Positions 52,961 through 61,367 of a DNA stretch of 64,000 nt are shown here, in pieces. Source of the DNA: Thalassotalea_H sp040779345 (GTDB lineage: Bacteria > Pseudomonadota > Gammaproteobacteria > Enterobacterales > Alteromonadaceae); contig JBFONU010000009.1 in assembly GCA_040779345.1 (NCBI GenBank), positions 103,404-167,403 on the forward strand, written 5' to 3'. The stretch's first letter is position 1. Each line of letters starts with the position of its first letter. The notes beneath the pieces were generated by a model. That model did no database searches. It was not told the origin of the DNA and saw only the letters and a list, made by a program, of their open reading frames with translations. The translations under genes and the position numbers were made by a program.

Positions 52961-52981
52961 TCATCTGCTTTTATTATCCTT
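52961..52981 (+). repeat. Shared boundary motif, copy 4
   Basis: TCATCTGCTTTTATTATCCTT precedes nth copy 4 with one base missing relative to the other three motifs; otherwise it is clearly related. Confidence 0.6.
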
Positions 52982-53225
52982 GGATTGGATTACCATAGCT
53001 GTAGACACTCATATCTAACGTGTATCCAATCATACTAAGCTGGCAATGGGTAAAAATGTCGTAGAAGTTGAACAAAAGCTTTTAAAAGTTGTGCTTGTTC
53101 AATTCAAGGTTGATGTCCGTCACTGGCTTATTCTTCACGAGCGTTATAGCTGTGTAGCGCGAAAACCAAAATGTGGCAGTTGTATAATTGAAGATTTATG
53201 TGAATTTAAAAATAAAACGGATGAA
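52978..53225 (+). pseudogene. nth: nth 3' fragment, copy 4 (most decayed)
   Basis: This copy has a one-base insertion near its start (GGATTGGATT for GGCTGGCCT), an in-frame TAA at 53016-53018 after DTHI, several damaging changes (PAEF to LVQF, HGRY to HERY) and a lost stop codon: TAA has become GAA at 53223-53225, so the frame runs on to 53282. It is the most damaged and the most distal fragment, as expected for the oldest displaced end. Confidence 0.88.
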
Positions 53226-53366
53226 AAAAATACAAAAAAGAAACAGGCCCAAAGGGTAAGTTTACGATACACTCACTTATAAATGGGAAGATAAGTAACC
53301 TTAAACGTTAACAATTAAGAAAAAGCAACTTCACCTTAACGCAGACAATAAATTAAGGAATATTTT

Positions 53367-53759
53367 TTGATAAACAAAAACATATTGGCCCTAGCATTCA
53401 TTTTATTATCCGCCTGCCAAAGCAATAATATTAACAATGCAACTAAGCCAGATAATCATTTAGGCAAACAAGAGAGTAAAAAGATTATTCAGCCTATCGA
53501 TAAAGAAATTTTAGTTTGGCAAAAAGCCACGGTGATTTACATCTCTCTTGAAGGTGGTTTTTTTGGCTTACTAACTGAAGATGGAAAGAAACTTCTGCCA
53601 TTAAAACTGCCGAATAAATTTCAACAAAACGGCGCCCTCGTTAATGTATTAGGTAAAGTAAACTCTAAGGTGGTCACATTTCAGCAATGGGGTATTCCGT
53701 TTGAGATTCAGCAAATCAATCTAATTCAACCAGGCCAATCAACGGCTAATAAAAATTAA
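53367..53759 (+). CDS. Small lipoprotein of unknown function
   Basis: A 130-residue lipoprotein. The TTG start at 53367 has AGGAA eight bases upstream, and the signal peptide ends in the lipobox LLSACQ. The mature part is Lys/Gln-rich, then has a beta-like domain (WQKATVIYISLEGGFFGLL, GALVNVLGKVNSKVVTF). No family is recognised. It is the first gene after the nth copies, possibly part of the original chromosome. Confidence 0.65.
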   Translation: MINKNILALAFILLSACQSNNINNATKPDNHLGKQESKKIIQPIDKEILVWQKATVIYISLEGGFFGLLTEDGKKLLPLKLPNKFQQNGALVNVLGKVNSKVVTFQQWGIPFEIQQINLIQPGQSTANKN

Positions 53760-53773
53760 AACGTTGCCTTAAA

Positions 53774-53807
53774 CTAAAAAACCAAACACATGTGTTTGGT
53801 TTTTTAG
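53774..53807. terminator. Bidirectional terminator
   Basis: AACCAAACACATGTGTTTGGTT is a long perfect hairpin with A and T tracts on either side, between the lipoprotein gene and the convergent M6 peptidase gene. Confidence 0.88.
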
Positions 53808-53820
53808 TTGATACTTATAT

Positions 53821-56800
53821 CTAAGCCTTTTTTCTTAGCACTATCATTGTCAGTAAAAATAAAAGCGCTGTTGCAGGAATTGAACCTCCGCCTGAAGAGC
53901 CTGAATTACTGTTAGTTTGACTTGTAGATTCAGGGCGAACGGTAATTGTAACGCTACTACTTACAGTGTCAGTGCCATCTGATACAGTTAATTCGAACGT
54001 TAAAGTGGTATTCGCTGTAACGTTCGGTGCTGTAAAAGAAGGTGCTAATGTGTCAGTATTTGATAACGACACTTCCGCTCCTGCAATTTGCTGCCAAGAA
54101 AACTCTAATTCATCGCTATCATCATCACTGATCGTCGCAGATAAATTAACCGTAGTCCCTTCAGTCACGCTTTGATTATTTCCTAACGAGATAGTAGGTA
54201 CTCTGTTTACGTGAACAACCGATATTTCAATGGTATCTGTCACCGTATCAATACCATCTGTCACGCTTAATTCAAATATAAGCGTTTCTAATTCATTTAC
54301 CTCTGGCGCAGTAAAGTGTGGTGATAAAGTATCGTCATTTGATAACGTCACCGAAGTACCGCTAAGTTGTAACCAACTCACCGTTAAACTATCGCCATCA
54401 GCATCCGTTGCAAGTGCATTTAGCGTAATGACACTACGTTCATTAACGTTTAAATTATCACCAGCATTAATTTCAGGCGGAGAATTAAGTGATAATCTAT
54501 CTTCTATGCCAAAAAATTTAAGGTAATTATTATAAACAAGTGCTTTAGGGTACTTTTGAAAATGCTGCAATAAACAACTCGACACAACAACTTTGGCTGC
54601 ATTTTCACCAACATTCTTACTAAATGAACAAACTCCTTCAGCGTCTAACCATTGACCACTACTAGTATCATTATATTCACCAGCAGCAGTTAATAGAGAG
54701 GTAAAATCTTCACCATTAGGTTGGAAAAAGTCTGCATAAATGAGGCGATTATTATTACTTAGATCGACGTCAATATTATTGTTTTCATAGATATTTTCTG
54801 CCGACACTGTATTTATATCAACTTTAGAATGAGCAAGACTAATATTAAGTAGATCTTGTAAGCGAGAGCTAAAATCTACAATATATTCCCCTTCTAGTAT
54901 TAAATTCCCCCCCTGTTCGATATAAGACTCAATTTGTGTCATCTCTTCACTCGTCGCTGAACGGGTATTACTATAAGCAACTAAAGAGCCGTACTCATTT
55001 TCGATCCAAGGTGTAGTATAAGTACCGTAATTTAAATGTACTAAAGAAAAATCATTCGTTGTTAGTGGCACTAGAAAATCAATGGGCACAACGTTCATCT
55101 CAGCATCTTCAGTCATTGATTCAAGAAGTTCATCTTGTTCATTGCCAAGATTAATCGTGAGATGAATAGGCTGGCCATCAAGATATAATACTTTTTTATA
55201 ATCAGAACTTGAAAATCCAGCATGATCAGTTGCTACCACTTTAAGTTGATGCAAACCAACAGATAAAAGATCATTATTTATATCAATAACAAACGGCTGC
55301 TCTGTGAGCGTTTTGATTAAAGTATCATTACTATATAGTTCTATTTTCTCAACATCATCAGCATTATCGACATCTAAGGTCACTTGCTGATTCATTCTCG
55401 CTATCGACCGATCTTCAATGTTATCAATGCTAAAATTAATAACCGATGGATAAACCTGTGCGGTTAAATCAACTTTTGCTTGTTGATGATTTACTCCGTG
55501 AATAACTGCACCACTGTGTGAACCGTCATTAAGCTTACTCGCAGGAAAACTGTTAGGGCTGAACTCTTGACCTGTGGTAAAAAAGTCACCTTTATCGGCA
55601 CTCGCTCTATTTAGCTCTATTTCATCTAAACCATCGGCCTGCACTAAACGAATAAATTTATGCTCAGAGTAGCTGTTATTATTTTTAAACCAACCCCACT
55701 CGTTTAGTGTCGCATCGATATGCCAAACCACTAAGCCCTCACCAGGTAACCCTTGGTCGTTTAAATTTTTATCTCGGTATTCAGCAATAAAAAATTCATC
55801 ATATTTAGTAGAGCTGTCAGCCTCTTTTTTTATCAATAATGCATTCGCATTAGTACTTAACGGCAACAGTGACATATCGGTTTCTGTGCCATTAATCACC
55901 GTTGGGGTTAACCAACCTAAGATGTATTTCGTAAACGCATTATGGTCATGCCCTCCAGCCATTTGGTCCATTCCACCTAAACCACCTCTAGGGCCAATAT
56001 CATCATCATAATCATAAAAATCAGGTAAACCTAACGCATGGCCAGTTTCATGTATTAACGTTGACGGCGAAAATGGCCCTTCCTCTTCACTGTAAGAGAT
56101 TTGCTGCCATGAAATATCGTTAATCGTTTTACCATCTACAACAAAAGAGTCATCATTAAAACCCGAAAATGTCCCCCACCATAAACTTGCCCATTCTCCT
56201 GTCGGGCCTGTCCAAATAACCGCAACATAATCGAGTGTGCCGTTGTTATCATTATCATATTGGCTGAAGTCATGCCCTTGAGCATCATGGTAATTAATTG
56301 CATCTTTAATGACTTGTTGTTTTACTTGCCATGAATTACCTTCATCTAATGGGCGATCATAGTCTGTTTGGAACCATTCAAGCACATTACCTTGAATGTC
56401 TAATTTGTTATATGAAGAGCGTTTATAAAAACTATTTTGACTGTCGTAAGGGTATTCATCTGGGTTACCTTCGCCAAAAATTCTATCTTCAACCGAGGCT
56501 CTACTGTTGATATCTGAATGCACATAATCCTGAAACTCAACCAGTAGTACCAACATTTTAGGGCTACCCAAACTAGGAAAATAACCCGTTAACGGATCAT
56601 TGGCCTGGCTACTTTTTAATGATTGATTTTTCTGTGGTAACGCATGCTTTCGTTGAAACTTTGTCACCAGAGTTTTATCAAAGCTATGGGTATTAAACGC
56701 TTTGGCCTGATTAATTCTTTGCTTTAAGGTGCCATCATCTTTGTATTTATCGATTTGCTTTTTAGTAGGCGGTTGAGTTGCATGCAATACGCACGAATAT

Positions 56801-56838
56801 ATAAAAACACTCAAAATCACTAATAGTTTTTTTAACAT
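53821..56838 (-). CDS. Secreted M6-family metalloprotease with GlyGly-CTERM anchor
   Basis: A 1005-residue exported protein with a signal peptide ending near VLHA. The M6 (immune inhibitor A-like) domain has the zinc motif HETGHALGLPD (His263/His267). Ig-like or cadherin-type repeats follow, two of them near-duplicates (LNALATDADGDSLTVSWLQL and LSATISDDDSDELEFSWQQI). The C-terminus has a GSSGGGSIPATALLFLLTMI segment and RKK, the GlyGly-CTERM signal cut by rhombosortase for type II secretion and surface anchoring. It should act as an extracellular protease. Confidence 0.9.
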   Translation of the reverse strand: MLKKLLVILSVFIYSCVLHATQPPTKKQIDKYKDDGTLKQRINQAKAFNTHSFDKTLVTKFQRKHALPQKNQSLKSSQANDPLTGYFPSLGSPKMLVLLVEFQDYVHSDINSRASVEDRIFGEGNPDEYPYDSQNSFYKRSSYNKLDIQGNVLEWFQTDYDRPLDEGNSWQVKQQVIKDAINYHDAQGHDFSQYDNDNNGTLDYVAVIWTGPTGEWASLWWGTFSGFNDDSFVVDGKTINDISWQQISYSEEEGPFSPSTLIHETGHALGLPDFYDYDDDIGPRGGLGGMDQMAGGHDHNAFTKYILGWLTPTVINGTETDMSLLPLSTNANALLIKKEADSSTKYDEFFIAEYRDKNLNDQGLPGEGLVVWHIDATLNEWGWFKNNNSYSEHKFIRLVQADGLDEIELNRASADKGDFFTTGQEFSPNSFPASKLNDGSHSGAVIHGVNHQQAKVDLTAQVYPSVINFSIDNIEDRSIARMNQQVTLDVDNADDVEKIELYSNDTLIKTLTEQPFVIDINNDLLSVGLHQLKVVATDHAGFSSSDYKKVLYLDGQPIHLTINLGNEQDELLESMTEDAEMNVVPIDFLVPLTTNDFSLVHLNYGTYTTPWIENEYGSLVAYSNTRSATSEEMTQIESYIEQGGNLILEGEYIVDFSSRLQDLLNISLAHSKVDINTVSAENIYENNNIDVDLSNNNRLIYADFFQPNGEDFTSLLTAAGEYNDTSSGQWLDAEGVCSFSKNVGENAAKVVVSSCLLQHFQKYPKALVYNNYLKFFGIEDRLSLNSPPEINAGDNLNVNERSVITLNALATDADGDSLTVSWLQLSGTSVTLSNDDTLSPHFTAPEVNELETLIFELSVTDGIDTVTDTIEISVVHVNRVPTISLGNNQSVTEGTTVNLSATISDDDSDELEFSWQQIAGAEVSLSNTDTLAPSFTAPNVTANTTLTFELTVSDGTDTVSSSVTITVRPESTSQTNSNSGSSGGGSIPATALLFLLTMIVLRKKA

Positions 56839-57007
56839 TATTTCCCTTTTATATTATTTATTAGCTGAATAAGTATGAAGCTTACATCAATAGTTAGGTC
56901 ATTTCATTAATGAAGTATTAGGGATTGTTGATCTTTGGTTGAATTTTATACGTAAGCGGTAATCTCGTATAATTCACTTCTCCAATAAAAAGCCTCTCGA
57001 GGTTACC
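56839..57007. other. Intergenic DNA upstream of the M6 peptidase
   Basis: AT-rich spacer that presumably holds the peptidase promoter and perhaps the decayed left end of the insertion sequence that follows. No clear box or terminal repeat is seen. Confidence 0.4.
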
Positions 57008-57207
57008 ATGTCCCGATTTATGTTCGCTGATAAGTTGTGATAGAAACTGTATTGCTTGAAGATGAAGTCATGACAGTAAGATAGCTAATTAAATTATTAC
57101 CACAGGGGGATATTGATTGGTCCTTATATTAATATAGGCACTTAGTGGAAAATGCTTTTGCAAGATTAAAGCATTTCCGTACTATTTCGGCAAAATAAGA
57201 TAAATTA
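57008..57207 (+). pseudogene. Remnant of an IS5-type transposase gene
   Basis: The translation starts MSRFMFADKL, like the opening of IS5-group transposases. After a large deletion and stop codons it ends RHLVENAFARLKHFRTISAK followed by DKL, matching their conserved C-terminal H-L-V-E-N-x-F-x-x-L-K-x-F-R segment. The two ends lie within 200 bases instead of about 800, so the element is dead. The rest of the gap to 57425 shows nothing recognisable. Confidence 0.7.
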
Positions 57208-57425
57208 ACATTACAGTTCGAGAGTATGCTAGCTCTAGCGTGTTCAATGATTTGACTGTCAATGTGAAAGAACAACAGCCTCTAATACTTTATTAATATT
57301 CGTTTTGATAAATAATGCCTAAGCCATTTATTCTCTGCGAAGTGAACGGTGTTCTTTATGGTTTTTACGCTCAGATACACTCACAATTAAAATGCCCTCT
57401 TTACTATTATTAGAATTAGTCTCTA

Positions 57426-58271
57426 TTACAAAAAGCCTTCAAAGGCTTGTTTAATTCTAGGAAACCACATCATCATTGCAGCAGCTACAACTCCAAGAAG
57501 CGTAACTGACGCCCCGATAATAGCAAAACCAGAAGCCGCCCACTTTACATTTTTGCTCTTATTTCTTTGTGCCCAAAAGATGATTTCAGCAATTACCATC
57601 GGCAATAAATATGAAGCAAATGAAAGCGTAATATCAGCAGGCCCGTCAATATTTCTACTGTTTCCATTAGCACCTTGATTCACTAAAAACCAACCCATTA
57701 AATATAATCGAAATGACCAAACACCATTGATTAAAATAAAGCTATGTATTGCAAAGCGCTGATGAGCAATAAAGTTTTTATTAATTGCAGCTTTCCAAGC
57801 AAAGTAGATTGCAATAGGAATTAAAATACCGTTTAACGTCACGCCTAAAGAGCCAATATCGCTAAACCTAAACCCTGCTCCCCAAGTTAGATACAAGCCT
57901 GTAAATGCGCCAGTTAAACCTAAAATTAAAAACATCCGTCCATTGTATCGATGAAATTTTGGGTATTTTCGTCTTATCACAGGAAATAGTTGAAATAAGC
58001 CACTCAATGCCATCAAAGCTGCAGGTAAGATATGTGCAAAAAAGATAAATAAGTCGACATTACTTTCCGTACTTATTCCCTGACCTGGAGATAAAGAATA
58101 GGTTAATGCTGAATTTCCAAAAAGTGTTGGGAAAGCATAAATACTTAATATGTAGGCGGCAAATAACCACTGCCCCAAAAGAGCTACTACAACCCAAAAC
58201 TTAACAATATTACTCAGTGTATTTTCTGGGGATATCGAAAACCCACCTACTTTACTCATCAATGCCTGCAT
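57426..58271 (-). CDS. DUF2306-family membrane protein
   Basis: A 281-residue protein with about seven to eight hydrophobic segments. The DUF2306 pattern is visible in KYPKFHRYNGRMFLILGLTGAFTGLYL and in FIAHQRFAIHSFILINGVWSFRLYL, where conserved histidines face the membrane and may bind haem or metal. Function is unknown. It is divergent from an AraC regulator that may control it. Confidence 0.8.
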   Translation of the reverse strand: MQALMSKVGGFSISPENTLSNIVKFWVVVALLGQWLFAAYILSIYAFPTLFGNSALTYSLSPGQGISTESNVDLFIFFAHILPAALMALSGLFQLFPVIRRKYPKFHRYNGRMFLILGLTGAFTGLYLTWGAGFRFSDIGSLGVTLNGILIPIAIYFAWKAAINKNFIAHQRFAIHSFILINGVWSFRLYLMGWFLVNQGANGNSRNIDGPADITLSFASYLLPMVIAEIIFWAQRNKSKNVKWAASGFAIIGASVTLLGVVAAAMMMWFPRIKQAFEGFL

Positions 58272-58453
58272 ATTTTACCTTTACTATTAACTTACTAATT
58301 TAGGCGTAATTTGGCATGGCTAATCGTGAAAATCGCACTGAATTTGAAATTCGGCACACATTTTTATGAAATATTTTCTCATACATTGTGCGTTGAAGAA
58401 TAAACAGTGAATTGTTAAAATTAGCTGTGTTTGTTACTTATTGGTCGGTAAAG

Positions 58454-59518
58454 ATGGAACTATCAAATATATATATTGTTTTGCTTTGTTTAAGCTTAAT
58501 GTTTCTACTTGCCCAACTCTTGGTGCGTGACAAACAAACTACACATATTCTATTTGCTATATTTTGTGGCTCTATCGCAATAATGGCAACGCAAAAAATA
58601 TCTGGAGATACCATTGGAGCATACCAATACTTAATAGGTATGGGAGCTTGTGCTACTTGTAATGGTTATTGGTTACTGTCACGAAGTTTGTTCAGAGATA
58701 AAAATGCTATTTTACCTTCCCATATATGCCTTGCTCTAGCAATTGCGCTTTTGATAATAGTAAATCAAGGCTATTTATTTGCTAACAGTACCGAGTTAAT
58801 TACATCATCAAATAGTAATCTGATCCCATATATTATTCGTGAGTTAACTATTTTACTCTCCTCTAGCATTTTGGTGTTGTCTTTCTGGGAAGGTTGCCGT
58901 GGGTATAAAAAAGATAACAACAAAGGCAAAGCACAGCGTATATTGTTTTTAACAACATTTGGGCTTGCTATTACTTTAAGTAAATTAACGCACGGTTTAT
59001 TTGCGGACAGTCCTGAATATCAAGAACTATCAATAATATTAATTATTTTGTTTGTATTAACAAACACGCAAATTTTACTGGTGTGGAGATTCAAAAAAGT
59101 ACAATCAGCTATAACCACAAAGCTTGTGATAGATAACGTTACACAAGTTGAAGCAAATGAAACACACCATTTAGAACAGGTCTTAGCCGATAAAGTAGAA
59201 GTGCTGTTAATTGAGCAATCTTTATATTTAAAAACCAATTTAAAAGTTGCCGATATTGCTCGTGAACTTGATGTTCCTGAATATAAAATTAGTAAAGCAT
59301 TAAGAAATAATTTAAGCGCAAAAAACTTTAATCAATATGTAAATGAGTTGCGGATAAAACACGCAAAAAGATTATTAGCGGATCCAGAAAAACAGAAATG
59401 GTCAGTGCTTGTTGTTAGTTTAGAAAGTGGTTTTGCTTCTGTAGGGCCTTTTACTCGTACATTTAAGTTATTAACGGGCTTTACACCCAATCAATATAGA
59501 CAAAATGAATTAGCTTAA
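58454..59518 (+). CDS. Membrane-anchored AraC-family regulator
   Basis: A 354-residue protein: an N-terminal membrane domain of about six or seven helices and a C-terminal AraC DNA-binding domain (VADIARELDVPEYKISKALRN, then SLESGFASVGPFTRTFKLLTGFTPNQYR). The ATG at 58454 is preferred over an in-frame TTG at 58412 because the protein then begins directly at the first membrane helix (MELSNIYIVLLCL). Its target is probably the divergent DUF2306 gene. It has the same two-part design as the AraC gene in cassette B. Confidence 0.86.
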   Translation: MELSNIYIVLLCLSLMFLLAQLLVRDKQTTHILFAIFCGSIAIMATQKISGDTIGAYQYLIGMGACATCNGYWLLSRSLFRDKNAILPSHICLALAIALLIIVNQGYLFANSTELITSSNSNLIPYIIRELTILLSSSILVLSFWEGCRGYKKDNNKGKAQRILFLTTFGLAITLSKLTHGLFADSPEYQELSIILIILFVLTNTQILLVWRFKKVQSAITTKLVIDNVTQVEANETHHLEQVLADKVEVLLIEQSLYLKTNLKVADIARELDVPEYKISKALRNNLSAKNFNQYVNELRIKHAKRLLADPEKQKWSVLVVSLESGFASVGPFTRTFKLLTGFTPNQYRQNELA

Positions 59519-59571
59519 TAACCACTCTTAACTTCGTTTAAAAATAAAAACAGAATACTAGGAAGCAAACA

Positions 59572-59991
59572 ATGAAATTTTTGCACACTATGGTCAGAGT
59601 CACTAACCTCGATGAATCATTAGCTTTTTATATTGATAAATTAGGGTTAATAGAAACCAAACGAGCTGAATACCCAGAGGCTAAATTTACCTTAATTTAT
59701 TTAGCAACGGCCGTTGGCGAACCTGAAGTAGAACTTACCTATAACTGGGATTCAACCGAAAAGTACACCCTAGGGCGAAGCTTTGGTCATTTAGCCTTTG
59801 AAGTTGATGACATTTACGCGTTATGTGACAAGCTTCAAAAACAAGGAGTTGTGATTAATCGACCACCACGTTGTGGCCATATGGCATTTGTCAAATCGCC
59901 AGATGGAGTATCGATTGAACTCCTGCAAAAAGGTGACAAACTACCACCTCAAGAGCCTTGGTTAAGTATGGAAAATACGGGCACTTGGTAA
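59572..59991 (+). CDS. gloA: Lactoylglutathione lyase (glyoxalase I)
   Basis: The 139-residue protein is close to GloA. Metal-ligand positions are visible as His5 (FLHTMVRV), Glu54 (VELTYNW), His73 (GRSFGHLAFEV) and a late Glu in SIELLQ. NLDESLAFYIDKLGL and FVKSPDG complete the family pattern. It isomerises the glutathione hemithioacetal of methylglyoxal. AGGAAG precedes the ATG, and it has its own terminator. Confidence 0.94.
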   Translation: MKFLHTMVRVTNLDESLAFYIDKLGLIETKRAEYPEAKFTLIYLATAVGEPEVELTYNWDSTEKYTLGRSFGHLAFEVDDIYALCDKLQKQGVVINRPPRCGHMAFVKSPDGVSIELLQKGDKLPPQEPWLSMENTGTW

Positions 59992-60005
59992 GTATCTTTC
60001 GAAGT

Positions 60006-60041
60006 AAACCTAGTCATTATATAAATGCCTAGGTTTTATTT
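60006..60041 (+). terminator. Hairpin terminator after gloA
   Basis: AAACCTAG and CTAGGTTT pair over eight bases around a 15-base loop and lead into TTATTTTATC, 15 bases after the stop. Confidence 0.6.
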
Positions 60042-60063
60042 TATCTTTCTCTTCTCATTTCTC

Positions 60064-60091
60064 ACTCTTGACTCTTGACTCTTGACTCTTA
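60064..60091 (+). repeat. Heptanucleotide tandem repeat
   Basis: ACTCTTG occurs three times and ACTCTTA once in direct succession between gloA and the next gene. It is a non-coding microsatellite whose copy number could vary between strains. Confidence 0.9.
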
Positions 60092-60236
60092 ACTCATCAA
60101 GCATTACCTGTACAAAAAAACATCTATTGTAAAGTTCAACTTAGCCGATACAAAGCGATAAACTCAATCGCTCGGGTTTTGACAATTTGAAGTAACGCCA
60201 AAGCTCGACCGTGTTAATGCAACATAGGGACAAGTC

Positions 60237-61319
60237 ATGTCGTTCAATTCGTTATCTTTTAACCAACAGGCACACTATCAGCAAACCTCTTCTCAAAGCA
60301 GAAAAGTCACTCTCATTGAAGAGCAAAAAACACCTCATGCGAAACAGCAACTGATTTCTGAACTAAAAAGCCTAAAAGCATTAAGCCAAGAGCTTTTTGT
60401 CAAAGTAACAAATCACCATGATGAAAATTTTTCAGGCCAAAAAGCACTTAAAGAAAAAAACGATGACGACACTTACCATCGCCCTCTCCCTCCTAAAATG
60501 GAGTTAATGAAAGTTATTTTAGAGGGCTATTTTGGTAAAGAGTTTGGTGAATTATTTAGTGAACTCGACTTAGAGCTAAAAGGTGATCCTAACAACGCGA
60601 TTCAAAATCCTAACTCAATACAAGCACCTGACGATAATACCATTGATATTGACGGCGTAACATTTAATGCCAACGACACCTTAAAAGTTGAGCAATGGCA
60701 TTATCATAGCCAAAGTCTTGATTATCAAATGAGTGGTGAGTTTGATATCAATGGCCAGCAGTTAAAAATAAATTATTCATTTTCACTTTATAGCGAACAA
60801 TCTAGCTATAGCTCAATTGAAATGACTGCCGCTGCATTAAAAGATCCGCTTATTGTGCAATTTGGCGATCAAGCATTAGGACAAATAAAAGATGAACACA
60901 ACTTTGATATTAACCAAGATGGTACTTTAAATAATCTTCCTGTTTTTTCTGGCGATGTCGGTTACTTAGTGTATGACAAAAACCAAAACCTAAAGGCGGA
61001 TAATGGCAGTGAATTATTTGGCCCTCAAACAGGTAATGGTTTTACTGAATTAGCGCAACTTGACAGTAATAAAAACGGTTTTATTGATAAAGAAGATGAA
61101 CATTTTGAGCAACTTTATCTATGGCAGCCTCAAAAATCTAACAGCATGACTTCGTTAACTGAGGCTAAAATACAAGCTATCAGTATTTCCGCAATAGACA
61201 CGCCTTTTTCTTTTCATGACACCAACGGAAACATTGCAGCTCAAATGCGTCAATCAAGTTTTGCGATTAGTGATGACGGTTCAGGCAAAGGCGTACATCA
61301 AGTTGATGTACGCATTTAA
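60237..61319 (+). CDS. Uncharacterised protein with EF-hand-like calcium loops
   Basis: A 360-residue protein without signal peptide or membrane segment. The N-terminal ~80 residues are Gln/Ser/Lys-rich. The middle is beta-rich (TIDIDGVTFNANDTLKVEQW). The C-terminal half has two D-x-[DN]-x-[DN]-G loops, DINQDGTLNN and DSNKNGFIDKED, which resemble EF-hand or dockerin calcium sites. The absence of a leader suggests an internal or non-classically exported protein. AGGGAC lies before the ATG. No function can be assigned. Confidence 0.7.
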   Translation: MSFNSLSFNQQAHYQQTSSQSRKVTLIEEQKTPHAKQQLISELKSLKALSQELFVKVTNHHDENFSGQKALKEKNDDDTYHRPLPPKMELMKVILEGYFGKEFGELFSELDLELKGDPNNAIQNPNSIQAPDDNTIDIDGVTFNANDTLKVEQWHYHSQSLDYQMSGEFDINGQQLKINYSFSLYSEQSSYSSIEMTAAALKDPLIVQFGDQALGQIKDEHNFDINQDGTLNNLPVFSGDVGYLVYDKNQNLKADNGSELFGPQTGNGFTELAQLDSNKNGFIDKEDEHFEQLYLWQPQKSNSMTSLTEAKIQAISISAIDTPFSFHDTNGNIAAQMRQSSFAISDDGSGKGVHQVDVRI

Positions 61320-61367
61320 GGGATGTAAATGATTTTAACGCTTACTTGTAGTCCTTACTTTTAATGC

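Larger units (their letters stand above)
51618..52977 (+). mobile_element. nth-associated cassette D (esterase)
   Basis: Inferred unit of about 1.36 kb from nth copy 3 to the start of copy 4, carrying one minus-strand esterase gene. No recombinase is visible. Confidence 0.5.

Noticed and set aside
43830..53225. Integron with attC sites
   Set aside because: There is no integron integrase and no attC-like folded site; the repeated element is plain nth coding sequence of constant frame.
54230..54526. Plus-strand reading frames inside the M6 protease gene
   Set aside because: They run antisense to the conserved Ig-like repeats and show no ribosome site or recognisable protein pattern.
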